This document shows, one piece after another, positions 1-6,721 of a stretch of 17,109 nt of DNA. Source of the DNA: JAZKAD01 sp040389305 (GTDB lineage: Bacteria; Pseudomonadota; Alphaproteobacteria; Rickettsiales; Rickettsiaceae); contig JAZKAD010000008.1 of assembly GCA_040389305.1 (NCBI GenBank), positions 1-17,109 of the forward strand, in the 5' to 3' direction. The position numbers were made by a program, and so were the translations under genes. The notes under the pieces are model-generated. The model had not been told where the DNA came from. It did not search any database and saw only the letters and a list, made by a program, of their open reading frames with translations. Positions within the stretch are counted from its first letter, which is position 1. Each line of letters starts with the position of its first letter.

Positions 1-107
1 TCTAGGCATTTTGAGTCTAGATAATTCGTTCAGTTATAAGATGTGATTGGTATTATAGGTGGCTTGTAGCTTTTCTTGTTCTTACGCCCTTTGCACTAAA
101 ATCATTT

Positions 108-854
108 TTGTCTGAGTTCTCGATTGTTAGGTCTAATATTGGCATTTTATTTCTCATAGCTCTTTCTGGAGTGACGTTATTTAACTTATGCGTATATTTC
201 TCTCTCAAGTATACCACCTCTACCAATGCATCTATTATTATTAGTGTTTTTCCGATATTTGTACTAACTTTTGGAGTTCTGATTGGCAAAGAAAAACTTC
301 ATAAAATACAAGCCTATTCGATGATACTTTCATTTTTAGGAGCTTTAATTATTGTAAGTCACGGGAATATCTTGCAAGATTTATCATGCTTATTTTGTAA
401 TATCGGAGATTTTATAGCGCTTACGGCAGCTCTATGTTGGGCGGTTTACGTTTATGCAGTAAAATTTAAACCTAAGAATTTGTCGCCTATAGGCTTCTTA
501 TATTCTGTGATCCTTATAGGAGTAATTCTAATTATTCCATTATATTTATTTGATGTTTTTTATCTTGAAAATGCATTCGAGTGGAGCGGCATAAATGCCG
601 CTGTAATTTTAGCTCTAGGTATAGGCGTTTCTGTTATAGGCTTACTATCCATGAACTTAAGTATTGCAAAGTTTGGGCCAAACACTACATCTATATTATA
701 TTATCTGGCTCCTTTGTTTACTTCTATTGCCGCTACACTAGTTCTTGGAGAAAAGTTTGAATACTTTCATTTTATCGGAATGCTTGCTATATTAGCCGGA
801 GTGAATTTACCTTTAATAGCCCGCCTCCTTTCAAGGTCTTTTGGGTCAAAATAA
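108..854 (+). CDS. DMT/EamA-family membrane transporter, 5'-incomplete and probably frameshifted
   Basis: Drug/metabolite-transporter superfamily protein of the inner membrane; the substrate cannot be told. The frame encodes about eight or nine hydrophobic helices, and an internal second EamA half begins near residue 98 (the GDFIALTAALCWAVYVY stretch). Family members usually have about 290 residues and ten helices. The TTG at 108 gives only 248 residues and starts inside helix 2. The same frame is open back to 21 and carries family-like residues (YYRWLVAFLVLTPFAL) upstream of the TTG, with no ATG, GTG or TTG codon there. An in-frame TAG lies at 18-20. Frame 2 at positions 2-43 carries a plausible end of helix 1 (LGILSLDNSFSYKM) that runs off the window edge. 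I infer a +1 shift near 44-47, so this may be a pseudogene. radA follows 24 bases after the stop. Confidence 0.72.
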   Translation: MSEFSIVRSNIGILFLIALSGVTLFNLCVYFSLKYTTSTNASIIISVFPIFVLTFGVLIGKEKLHKIQAYSMILSFLGALIIVSHGNILQDLSCLFCNIGDFIALTAALCWAVYVYAVKFKPKNLSPIGFLYSVILIGVILIIPLYLFDVFYLENAFEWSGINAAVILALGIGVSVIGLLSMNLSIAKFGPNTTSILYYLAPLFTSIAATLVLGEKFEYFHFIGMLAILAGVNLPLIARLLSRSFGSK

Positions 855-878
855 AGGAGAGCAAGTAATCAATAAAAG

Positions 879-2225
879 ATGCTTATGTCCAAAATTAAGA
901 AGCAATATGTATGTTCTAACTGTGGATCAGTTTCTAGCAAATGGTCCGGGCAATGCTTTGACTGTGAAGCTTGGGGCACAATAGAAGAAGAGATCTTGAC
1001 GCCTCAAGTAGTTTCGGCATCCATCCGTGGCCATGCTGTATCCGTTGAAACTTTCGATGGCAGTATCACAGAAAGCATGAGGATAATTACTCCTATCTCG
1101 GAGCTAAATCGAGTGCTTGGAGGGGGGCTTGTACCTGCTTCTGCGATACTTGTCGGAGGTGACCCTGGTATTGGCAAGTCTACTTTATTATTACAGCTTT
1201 CGGCTCTTTTAAGCGCTAGCGGTACAAGTTGTTTGTACGTCACGGGCGAGGAATCTACAGATCAAGTGAAGCTTCGGGCAAATCGTCTTGGGCTTGATGC
1301 GACCGGTGCGCTGATCATAGCAGCTACTAATGTTCATGATATACTGGCTACTATAGAGAGCCAAAAAAATAACATAGAGCTCGTTGTTATAGATTCAATT
1401 CAAACAATGTATTCTGGGGATTTTTCCTCCTCTCCTGGTACAGTATCGCAAATAAGAGCGACAGCGCATGAGCTTATTTCCTACGCAAAGCAAAATAATA
1501 TTATTTTGATGCTAGTTGGGCATGTCACCAAAGAAGGGCAAATTGCCGGCCCCAAGGTGCTTGAACATATGATGGATACTGTGCTGTATTTCGAAGGAGA
1601 TCCTAGCTATCATTTCCGTATATTGCGCTCTATTAAAAATCGTTTTGGCGGAGCGAATGAAATTGGCGTATTTGAAATGACCAGCATGGGACTTCAGGAA
1701 GTCCTGAATCCATCGCAATTATTTCTTATGGAGAGAGACTCGAATGTGAGTGGCACTAGTGTCTTTGCGGGCATCGAAGGCTCAAGGCCTCTGCTTGTAG
1801 AAGTCCAGGCTCTTATCGCCCCTTCTACTATGCCAATGCCTAGGCGCTCTGTTGTCGGATGGGACGCAAATAGGCTTTCCATGATCCTCGCGGTTCTTGC
1901 TGTGCGCTATGGCCTTAACCTTGCTTCTTACGAAGTGTACTTAAGCATAGCTGGAGGCCTCAAAATCACAGAGCCTGCAGTGGATTTAGCCGTTGCTGCC
2001 GCCTTAATTTCCGCAGCTAGTAATAAGCCGCTTCCAGACGGCAGCATATTTTTTGGCGAAATAGGTTTATCTGGAGAAGTTAGGAAGGTAACTCAGGCGG
2101 ATCTTAGAGTTAGAGAAGCGACAAAGCTCGGATTTAATCATATGATATGCGCGCCTCATCCAAACCTTACTTCTGACAAAATGTCTACAATTTCTCATGT
2201 AAAGCAGCTCAAAGGATTATTATGA
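879..2225 (+). CDS. radA: DNA repair protein RadA
   Basis: RadA/Sms is a RecA-like ATPase and branch-migration helicase acting in recombinational repair in the cytoplasm. Residue numbers count from the ATG at 879. A C4 zinc finger uses C12, C15, C26 and C29. The Walker A motif GGDPGIGKST is at 93-102, Walker B-like VVIDSIQT at 169-176, and the RadA-specific KNRFG motif at 253-257. The C-terminal Lon-protease-like domain (about 290-448) includes VGWDANRLSMILAVL. Length of 448 is normal. A second ATG at 885 is an equally good start; an in-frame TAA at 873 excludes anything earlier. AAGGAG at 854-859 is too far away (about 19 bases) to be a standard ribosome-binding site for either. The stop overlaps the pth start (ATGA), implying translational coupling. 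Confidence 0.96.
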   Translation: MLMSKIKKQYVCSNCGSVSSKWSGQCFDCEAWGTIEEEILTPQVVSASIRGHAVSVETFDGSITESMRIITPISELNRVLGGGLVPASAILVGGDPGIGKSTLLLQLSALLSASGTSCLYVTGEESTDQVKLRANRLGLDATGALIIAATNVHDILATIESQKNNIELVVIDSIQTMYSGDFSSSPGTVSQIRATAHELISYAKQNNIILMLVGHVTKEGQIAGPKVLEHMMDTVLYFEGDPSYHFRILRSIKNRFGGANEIGVFEMTSMGLQEVLNPSQLFLMERDSNVSGTSVFAGIEGSRPLLVEVQALIAPSTMPMPRRSVVGWDANRLSMILAVLAVRYGLNLASYEVYLSIAGGLKITEPAVDLAVAAALISAASNKPLPDGSIFFGEIGLSGEVRKVTQADLRVREATKLGFNHMICAPHPNLTSDKMSTISHVKQLKGLL

Positions 2226-2773
2226 TGCTAATCATAGGGCTGGGGAATCCTGGCAGAGAATATGTAAGGACCAGGCATAACATAGGCTTTGTAGCTGTGG
2301 ATGTAATATCCAGCAACATAAGAGCTAGCTTTGCTAAAGCCTCTAAGTTCAAGGGAGAGATAGCAACTGGCAATATCTTGGATCAAAAAGTGATCTTACT
2401 AAAACCCGATACTTACATGAATCTCTCCGGGGAGGCTGCTCAGCTTGTTTATAATTACTATAAAATTACCCTGTCTGACGTGATAGTAATTCATGATGAT
2501 ATAGATCTAGCCCTCGGAGATATACGCGTCAAATGCGGCGGCGGACATGCGGGACATAAGGGCCTTAAATCCATTGATAGCTGCATTGGTAAAGATTATT
2601 GGCGCATTAGAATAGGGATAGGGAGGCCAAACCATAGCGATGATGTCCCCGATTACGTTCTCGAAAATTTCACAAAACCTGAAAGCATAATAGCTGAAGA
2701 ATCTGCGCATTCAGCTACTCGCTTGGTGGAAGATCTAATCCGTTCAAGAGTATCTGGTTCGTCGGTTAAGTGA
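2222..2773 (+). CDS. pth: peptidyl-tRNA hydrolase
   Basis: Pth cleaves peptidyl-tRNA released from stalled ribosomes and recycles the tRNA. The N-terminal LGNPG motif and RHNIGF motif place the catalytic Asn9 and His19; KPDTYMNLSG holds Met66 and Asn67, and HDDID holds the catalytic Asp92. Length of 183 is standard. One expected residue differs: in the GGGHxGHNGL motif the Asn equivalent to E. coli Asn114 is Lys113 here (AAG at 2558-2560). The ATG at 2222 overlaps the radA stop by four bases, and a second ATG follows directly at 2225. The next gene has its own promoter, so radA-pth probably ends a short operon. Confidence 0.96.
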   Translation: MMLIIGLGNPGREYVRTRHNIGFVAVDVISSNIRASFAKASKFKGEIATGNILDQKVILLKPDTYMNLSGEAAQLVYNYYKITLSDVIVIHDDIDLALGDIRVKCGGGHAGHKGLKSIDSCIGKDYWRIRIGIGRPNHSDDVPDYVLENFTKPESIIAEESAHSATRLVEDLIRSRVSGSSVK

Positions 2774-2816
2774 TTTGTACTTAGGACGCCTATAAACACA
2801 ACTACCGTGATTTTAA

Positions 2817-2845
2817 TTGACAAAAAATAATACTATTGTTATAAA
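2817..2845 (+). promoter_or_regulatory. near-consensus sigma70 promoter of the 2877 gene
   Basis: TTGACA at 2817-2822 and TATAAA at 2840-2845 are separated by exactly 17 bases. This is the best promoter match in the window. It predicts transcription starting near 2852 and a leader of about 25 bases before the ATG at 2877. Confidence 0.75.
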
Positions 2846-2859
2846 TACTTGTAGTATTA
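2828..2859. repeat. 8-bp inverted repeat flanking the -10 box, possible operator
   Basis: TAATACTA at 2828-2835 and its exact complement TAGTATTA at 2852-2859 are 16 bases apart and straddle the TATAAA box and the predicted transcription start. A nested smaller dyad, ATACT-TGT-AGTAT, lies at 2845-2857. The geometry suits a dimeric repressor that would occlude RNA polymerase. The region is A+T-rich, so chance remains possible. Confidence 0.4.
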
Positions 2860-2876
2860 CTTAAAAAGTTAGTGAC

Positions 2877-3230
2877 ATGCCTGGTATAATAGAAGAGCAA
2901 GCAGAGATTTTAGACACACTATTCAACACAAAAGATGGAACTTGGCCTCCAAATTCCGAAGATGAAAGGAGTGAATTCGAAGGCATAATAAAAGCCTATC
3001 TGAAGGAATGCTCAGAATATAGCTGGACCAGAATCTGGCACGAAGAATTCGGAGACACTCAAATGTGCCTAATAGGTAGATGTCTTGAGTCTGCATTTGC
3101 AACGCATTATCAAATTTCGAGTTTAAGTAATTACGCTACAGCTGGTACCTTTTTTACTGCACTTGCAGGCGGAGTACTAGATAAATTTGACCATACTCTT
3201 GAATATGAATGGTCCAAAGCTGGACACTAG
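2877..3230 (+). CDS. small acidic protein of unknown function
   Basis: I do not recognise this 117-residue protein. It is acidic, soluble-looking and Trp-rich, with W23, W50, W54 and W112 across the sequence. The N-terminal 40 residues are Glu/Asp-rich (MPGIIEEQAEILDTLF, then SEDERSEFEGIIKAYL). A less charged middle segment (SNYATAGTFFTALAGGV, about 83-99) is too short and weak to call a membrane helix. No signal peptide or catalytic motif is visible. Evidence that the gene is real comes from the near-consensus promoter ending 31 bases before the ATG. There is no clear Shine-Dalgarno sequence. It stands alone between pth and a convergent peptidase gene. Confidence 0.6.
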   Translation: MPGIIEEQAEILDTLFNTKDGTWPPNSEDERSEFEGIIKAYLKECSEYSWTRIWHEEFGDTQMCLIGRCLESAFATHYQISSLSNYATAGTFFTALAGGVLDKFDHTLEYEWSKAGH

Positions 3231-3233
3231 GCA

Positions 3234-3248
3234 AGATTAAAATAATCT
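3234..3248 (+). terminator. weak hairpin after the 2877 gene
   Basis: AGATTA at 3234-3239 pairs with TAATCT at 3243-3248 around a three-A loop, starting three bases after the TAG stop. The stem is short and A+T-rich and no T-run follows, so it is a poor intrinsic terminator at best. Confidence 0.2.
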
Positions 3249-3316
3249 CTTAGCATTAACCCCAGTTGTAGTCGCATTTAACGCGCCAAGTAAGAATCTG
3301 ATAACTGATGAGCAAA

Positions 3317-3373
3317 GGCATTGTTGGACACCGGTATTGTTGGAAAATCATTACTGGACTCGGCATTGTTAGA
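3317..3373 (+). repeat. three imperfect copies of GGCATTGTTGGA
   Basis: GGCATTGTTGGA (3317-3328), GGTATTGTTGGA (3333-3344) and GGCATTGTTAGA (3362-3373) differ from each other at one or two positions. They lie in the 191-base gap between two convergent genes. A 39-codon open frame (3308-3427) runs through them but resembles no family I know. No function can be assigned. Confidence 0.45.
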
Positions 3374-3421
3374 GTTGATACTGAGCCTCCGTCTTTAACA
3401 GATGGAAGGCAAGTGCGTAGC

Positions 3422-4234
3422 TCATGACCCTCCCTCTGATTGGTGCACTTTCCTTGTTGGAGAAGAAGGTTTATTCGAATAACGGAATGGAAATCCCTCT
3501 ATGTTCAATGGAAACCTGAATTCACCTACTGTGGTAATTTTTATTCCAATATTTTTTTCCAACTGGAAATGCTGATAATCTGGATTTTTCCAATTACCTC
3601 CCCACTCAAATCCATATTTTTGAAAAATATTGACTATATTATCAACCATACCTGGTCTTATATTAGCTCTGTCTAAGAACTCAATCCCAAGTTTTGGATA
3701 TACTTTGCCATCATGAGATATATAAGGATTTTGTAATGGATTAATGTCTATAGCTATTCCAAAAGAATGAGACGACAATTCGTCACTACCTAAATCCTTT
3801 CTGCAGCAAAATCCATAGGTATTGTTAGCTTCCATGGATCTTTCATCGTCTCCATGATACCTGTCTATAGTATCAATACTATGTATTGGGAATTTAATTT
3901 GAAATAGCTCATTGAATATACTAGCTATTCTTTTTGAGAGAGGTTTGAGTATTACTAGATTACCCGTTTTAACATTGCCATTAAAGTCATAATATGGAAT
4001 TTTTAATAGCATCAAATCCTCTATTTTCATAGGACAGGAATCTTTCCATACGCCTTTAGATTTCATACTATTTGATAGCTCTAAAGGTATTGGTAGAATT
4101 TCTACCCCATCCTTCCGAGAATTCTCCGCATAACATAGAGTGGTATAGATTATAAAACATAGTGCAAGCATGATCTTATTACACGATAAGCTTATGCGCT
4201 GTTGTGCTTCATGAAGTAGTGTTTTTAGCGACAT
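3422..4234 (-). CDS. exported M15-family D-alanyl-D-alanine carboxypeptidase-like peptidase
   Basis: Zinc peptidase of the VanY/M15 fold, expected to trim peptidoglycan peptides in the periplasm. Numbering from the ATG at 4234, the metal-binding signature SSHSFGIAIDIN gives His156 and Asp163, and DYQHFQ gives the third ligand, His222. The catalytic Glu is Glu210 in FEWGG. The NTYGFCCR segment (138-145) matches the conserved substrate-side Asn/Arg region of M15C enzymes. Residues 20-36 form a hydrophobic signal segment ending LCYA, so export is likely. A TTG at 4267 would add 11 residues; I prefer the ATG because the extension adds nothing conserved. The 270-residue length is normal. The C-terminal 20 residues are Ser/Lys-rich and not conserved-looking. 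Chain-length specificity cannot be told. Confidence 0.85.
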   Translation of the reverse strand: MSLKTLLHEAQQRISLSCNKIMLALCFIIYTTLCYAENSRKDGVEILPIPLELSNSMKSKGVWKDSCPMKIEDLMLLKIPYYDFNGNVKTGNLVILKPLSKRIASIFNELFQIKFPIHSIDTIDRYHGDDERSMEANNTYGFCCRKDLGSDELSSHSFGIAIDINPLQNPYISHDGKVYPKLGIEFLDRANIRPGMVDNIVNIFQKYGFEWGGNWKNPDYQHFQLEKNIGIKITTVGEFRFPLNIEGFPFRYSNKPSSPTRKVHQSEGGS

Positions 4235-4428
4235 ATAAGTACCATTAATATCTGAATTAATTAACAATAGGCAATCAATAATCTAACGCAACGCTGTACT
4301 TGGTAGATACAGATCTTTTTTAAGGGAAAAGATAAAATTTAAGCACAAAAATTATTTGCATCTAGGTTTATCTTCGGCTCAATTTCATGCAGTTCAACTA
4401 TCAGGTAGCGCGGCGGCTGAGGATGTTC

Positions 4429-4434
4429 TATAAT
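4429..4434 (+). promoter_or_regulatory. possible -10 box upstream of tatD
   Basis: A perfect TATAAT lies 30 bases before the tatD ATG. No acceptable -35 hexamer sits 16-18 bases upstream, and there is no TGn extension, so this is a tentative call. Confidence 0.3.
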
Positions 4435-4463
4435 CTCCAGTAATTTAACTTATTGATATATTT

Positions 4464-5261
4464 ATGATTATAGATTCTCACTGCCATCTTAATATGAAGG
4501 AATTTGCCGAAGATCTTGATGTCGTGGTGCAAAACGCTAAGGCAGCTGGCGTTGAATATATGCAAACAATTTGCACTAAACTTGAAGATTTAGACGGAAT
4601 CCTTGCTATTGCCGAGAAATATCCCAATATCTTTGCATCGGTCGGTGTGCATCCGCATGAAGTAGATAATGTAGAAGAATTAGATACTTTGGACGAGAGG
4701 ATTAAGAATCTGGCTAGGCACCCTAAAATAATAGGCATAGGAGAGACTGGTCTTGATTATTACTATGAGCATGGAAGTAGGGATAATCAAAAAAAAGCAT
4801 TTCTTTCGCATATTCATGCCTCGCAAGAAATGCAACTCCCAATCATAGTGCATACTAGGTCAGCGGATGAAGATACTATTGATATACTGACTGAAGAGAT
4901 GAAAAATAAACCCTTTCCTGGTCTTATTCATTGCTTTAGCTCATCAGAGGACTTGGGGCAGAAATGCGTAGATATCGGAATGTATATATCTATCTCTGGT
5001 ATGATTACTTTTAAAAATGCCGATGATTTGAGGGGGATAATATCAAGGCTACCTTTAGACAGATTGCTTGTTGAAACAGATTCGCCATACCTTGCGCCCA
5101 TCCCTATGCGCGGAAAAAGAAGCGAACCTGCTTATACTCGTTTTGTAGCGGAAAAAATTGCTGAAATTTATGGATTGACACCCGCTGCGGTAGCTGAAAA
5201 AACTACTGAGAATTTTTGGAATTTATTTAAAAAGGCCGCAAGTTTTGTTCAGTCGAGATAA
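4464..5261 (+). CDS. tatD: TatD-family metal-dependent hydrolase (DNase)
   Basis: TatD/YcfH-type TIM-barrel metallo-hydrolase, a 3'-5' exonuclease or deoxyribonuclease in characterised members. The ligand set is complete: His6 and His8 in DSHCHL, Glu94 in GIGETGLDYYY, His130 in IVHTR, His156 in LIHCFSS, and Asp206 in ETDSPYLAP. Length of 265 is standard. No clear Shine-Dalgarno precedes the ATG. The last 35 bases overlap the 3' end of the convergent nucleotidyltransferase gene. The C-terminus (KKAASFVQSR) is where the overlap falls, so gain or loss of a stop codon may have extended one of the two genes. Confidence 0.94.
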   Translation: MIIDSHCHLNMKEFAEDLDVVVQNAKAAGVEYMQTICTKLEDLDGILAIAEKYPNIFASVGVHPHEVDNVEELDTLDERIKNLARHPKIIGIGETGLDYYYEHGSRDNQKKAFLSHIHASQEMQLPIIVHTRSADEDTIDILTEEMKNKPFPGLIHCFSSSEDLGQKCVDIGMYISISGMITFKNADDLRGIISRLPLDRLLVETDSPYLAPIPMRGKRSEPAYTRFVAEKIAEIYGLTPAAVAEKTTENFWNLFKKAASFVQSR

Positions 5262-5946
5262 TATCTTCCGGGGAAGATAGATGGCACCAGCTGCCATAAT
5301 GTCTGCATCCATATATATTTTGAGGATTATCGTAATATCCTTGAAGAGAAAAAACAGTCTTAGGATTTGAAGCAATAAGCCCCGGTTTTAAAATAGCAGC
5401 GCCAGTATACATATAAGGGTAATTGCTTTCATTCTTCGGCCTTAAAAGCTGATTGTTTTTAGATAATATAAAGTCTCCTTTACCTACATATCCAACAGCT
5501 TTTTCTGTCTCATATACAAGCATCAAAAAATCCATGATTTCGGGATCCCAACTATCTTTAAGACTTCCAAAAAAATCCTTATCTGACTTCAAAATCACGT
5601 CGCTATTATGCGTGACTATGGCATCCGAGTTGAAATATTTCAGACCATTTTTGATAGTTCCGCCAGTATCTAGAAGCTCCTCCTCGTGAAGCAAGGTGAT
5701 TTTGGGGCAGTCTATTCTGCTGCTTTCAAAATGCCTTACTGCATCTTCGATTTGATCGGATAGATAGTGAGTATTGACGAAGATATTCTTAAATCCACCA
5801 TGGCGAAGCGCGGAATCTAAGACATAGTATAATATAGGTTTACCATGGACTTTGATCAGGGATTTGGGGGTAGTCTTAGTCGCTGCTTTCATGCGAGTTC
5901 CAAAGCCAGCTGCGAAAACCATTAATGTATCGATTGGCTTAGTCAT
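5227..5946 (-). CDS. MurU-like sugar-1-phosphate nucleotidyltransferase
   Basis: Nucleotidyltransferase of the NTP_transferase fold, most like MurNAc-1-phosphate uridylyltransferase (MurU) of the peptidoglycan-recycling bypass. The nucleotide-binding signature FAAGFGTRM is at 11-19, with Lys28 in TPKSL and GKP at 35-37. LDTGGTIKNGL (92-102) and Asp116 in THNSDVIL match the uracil- and metal-binding region. The C-terminal HYGSWCHLSSPEDI replaces the usual LWxDVGTPE motif of MurU, a relaxed version. The usual partner kinase AmgK is not in this window. The gene starts 20 bases after the petC fragment, so it is probably transcribed with the pet operon. Other sugar-phosphate nucleotidyltransferase specificities remain possible. 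Confidence 0.85.
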   Translation of the reverse strand: MTKPIDTLMVFAAGFGTRMKAATKTTPKSLIKVHGKPILYYVLDSALRHGGFKNIFVNTHYLSDQIEDAVRHFESSRIDCPKITLLHEEELLDTGGTIKNGLKYFNSDAIVTHNSDVILKSDKDFFGSLKDSWDPEIMDFLMLVYETEKAVGYVGKGDFILSKNNQLLRPKNESNYPYMYTGAAILKPGLIASNPKTVFSLQGYYDNPQNIYGCRHYGSWCHLSSPEDIISTEQNLRPF

Positions 5947-5954
5947 TCAGGCAC

Positions 5955-5978
5955 CTAATCTTTCAACTAATCTTTCAA
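5955..5978. repeat. perfect 12-bp tandem duplication at the petC 3' end
   Basis: CTAATCTTTCAA occurs twice without a gap, at 5955-5966 and 5967-5978. On the minus strand each copy reads Leu-Lys-Asp-stop, so the last three codons and stop of petC have been copied in frame. The second copy lies in the 20-base gap before the MurU-like gene. Confidence 0.85.
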
Positions 5979-6188
5979 TCTTGCCCAAATGCGTTTTTTT
6001 GTAACATAAAATACAATGGTAAAAACTACTAAAAACATCACGCTTTTTAGTCCTAAAGATTTGCGATGCTCCATTTCAGGTTCGGCTGCCCATTGCAAAA
6101 ATATCGTAACATCTCCAGCCATCTGATCTACGCTTGCGGTTGTGCCATCCGTATACTGTACTTGCCCATCAGATAGAGGGGGCGGCAT
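5967..6188 (-). CDS. petC: cytochrome c1, C-terminal fragment with membrane anchor
   Basis: This 73-residue frame is the C-terminal third of cytochrome c1. MPPPLSDGQV (1-10) is the conserved segment carrying the axial Met haem ligand. FLQWAAEPEMEHRK (30-43) is the family signature before the anchor, and residues 46-62 form the single membrane helix, ending in the basic KKRIWARLK tail. It is out of frame with the haem-domain fragment just upstream, whose stop (6191-6193) is two bases before this ATG. I see no Shine-Dalgarno, so any translation would rely on reinitiation. It may equally be the untranslated tail of a pseudogene. Identity as c1 sequence is certain; expression is not. Confidence 0.8.
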   Translation of the reverse strand: MPPPLSDGQVQYTDGTTASVDQMAGDVTIFLQWAAEPEMEHRKSLGLKSVMFLVVFTIVFYVTKKRIWARLKD

Positions 6189-6190
6189 AG

Positions 6191-6721
6191 CTACTTGTTG
6201 TAATTCAGTCCAGAAGTCAATACAAAGCCAGCTGGAGGATTTTCATATCCTGTAAGGAGGGAATGTACATAATTAGATCCGTCGTGACGCGCCTTAATGA
6301 TAAGAGACAAATCAACCGGCATTCCGCCATTGTTTGCAGCCCTAGCAGCTTGCTCATTGGGGTACGGAGAGGCGAATTTGTCAGACGGGACGCCGGGACG
6401 ATCAAACATTTCCCCCTGATCATTTGGACCATCTTGCACAGTAACGCTCGCCGCTATCGCCTTGACTTCGTCTTCAGAAAACCCAAGATCTTTTAAATTA
6501 CGATAGGATAGTTGATGCATGCTATGACAGACTGAGCATACCTCTTTGTATACTTGAAAACCACGCTGGGCGGCTCTACGATCGAACTTTCCAAAAGGAC
6601 CATCGGATGGCCAAGGCATTTGTTTAAGAGGTGCATTATGCCCCTCATTTGCCAAAGCTAAAGAAGAGAAAGCTAAAAGTGATATACTTAAAATACTGCG
6701 CATCAATACAATGAATTTCAT
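6191..6721 (-). CDS. petC: cytochrome c1, N-terminal haem domain, truncated by a frameshift
   Basis: Cytochrome c1 is the haem c subunit of respiratory complex III, passing electrons from the Rieske protein to soluble cytochrome c in the periplasm. Residues 1-24 are a signal peptide ending LALA. The haem-attachment motif CSVCH is at 62-66, preceded by FQVYKEV. GMPVDLSLIIKARH (133-146) and NPPAGFVLTSGLNYNK (161-176) are family motifs. The frame then hits TAG where the family continues YFPGHQ(I/V)AMPPP. The fragment therefore lacks the axial Met and the C-terminal anchor, which lie in another frame at 5967-6188. An intact family member would be about 255 residues. The ATG overlaps the petB stop (ATGA). 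A reader could equally treat 5967-6721 as one petC pseudogene. Confidence 0.85.
   Translation of the reverse strand: MKFIVLMRSILSISLLAFSSLALANEGHNAPLKQMPWPSDGPFGKFDRRAAQRGFQVYKEVCSVCHSMHQLSYRNLKDLGFSEDEVKAIAASVTVQDGPNDQGEMFDRPGVPSDKFASPYPNEQAARAANNGGMPVDLSLIIKARHDGSNYVHSLLTGYENPPAGFVLTSGLNYNK

Noticed and set aside
4356..4433. Short frame before tatD ending in SGSAAAEDVL
   Set aside because: Only 25 codons from a TTG with no ribosome-binding site. It might be a gene remnant but matches nothing I know.
3231..4463. tRNA or small RNA in the short intergenic gaps
   Set aside because: I looked for the T-loop consensus GGTTCRANNCC and cloverleaf pairing in the gaps and found none.
6217..6432. 71-codon minus-strand frame inside petC
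   Set aside because: It is an alternative frame of the cytochrome c1 haem domain, whose motifs clearly lie in the other frame.
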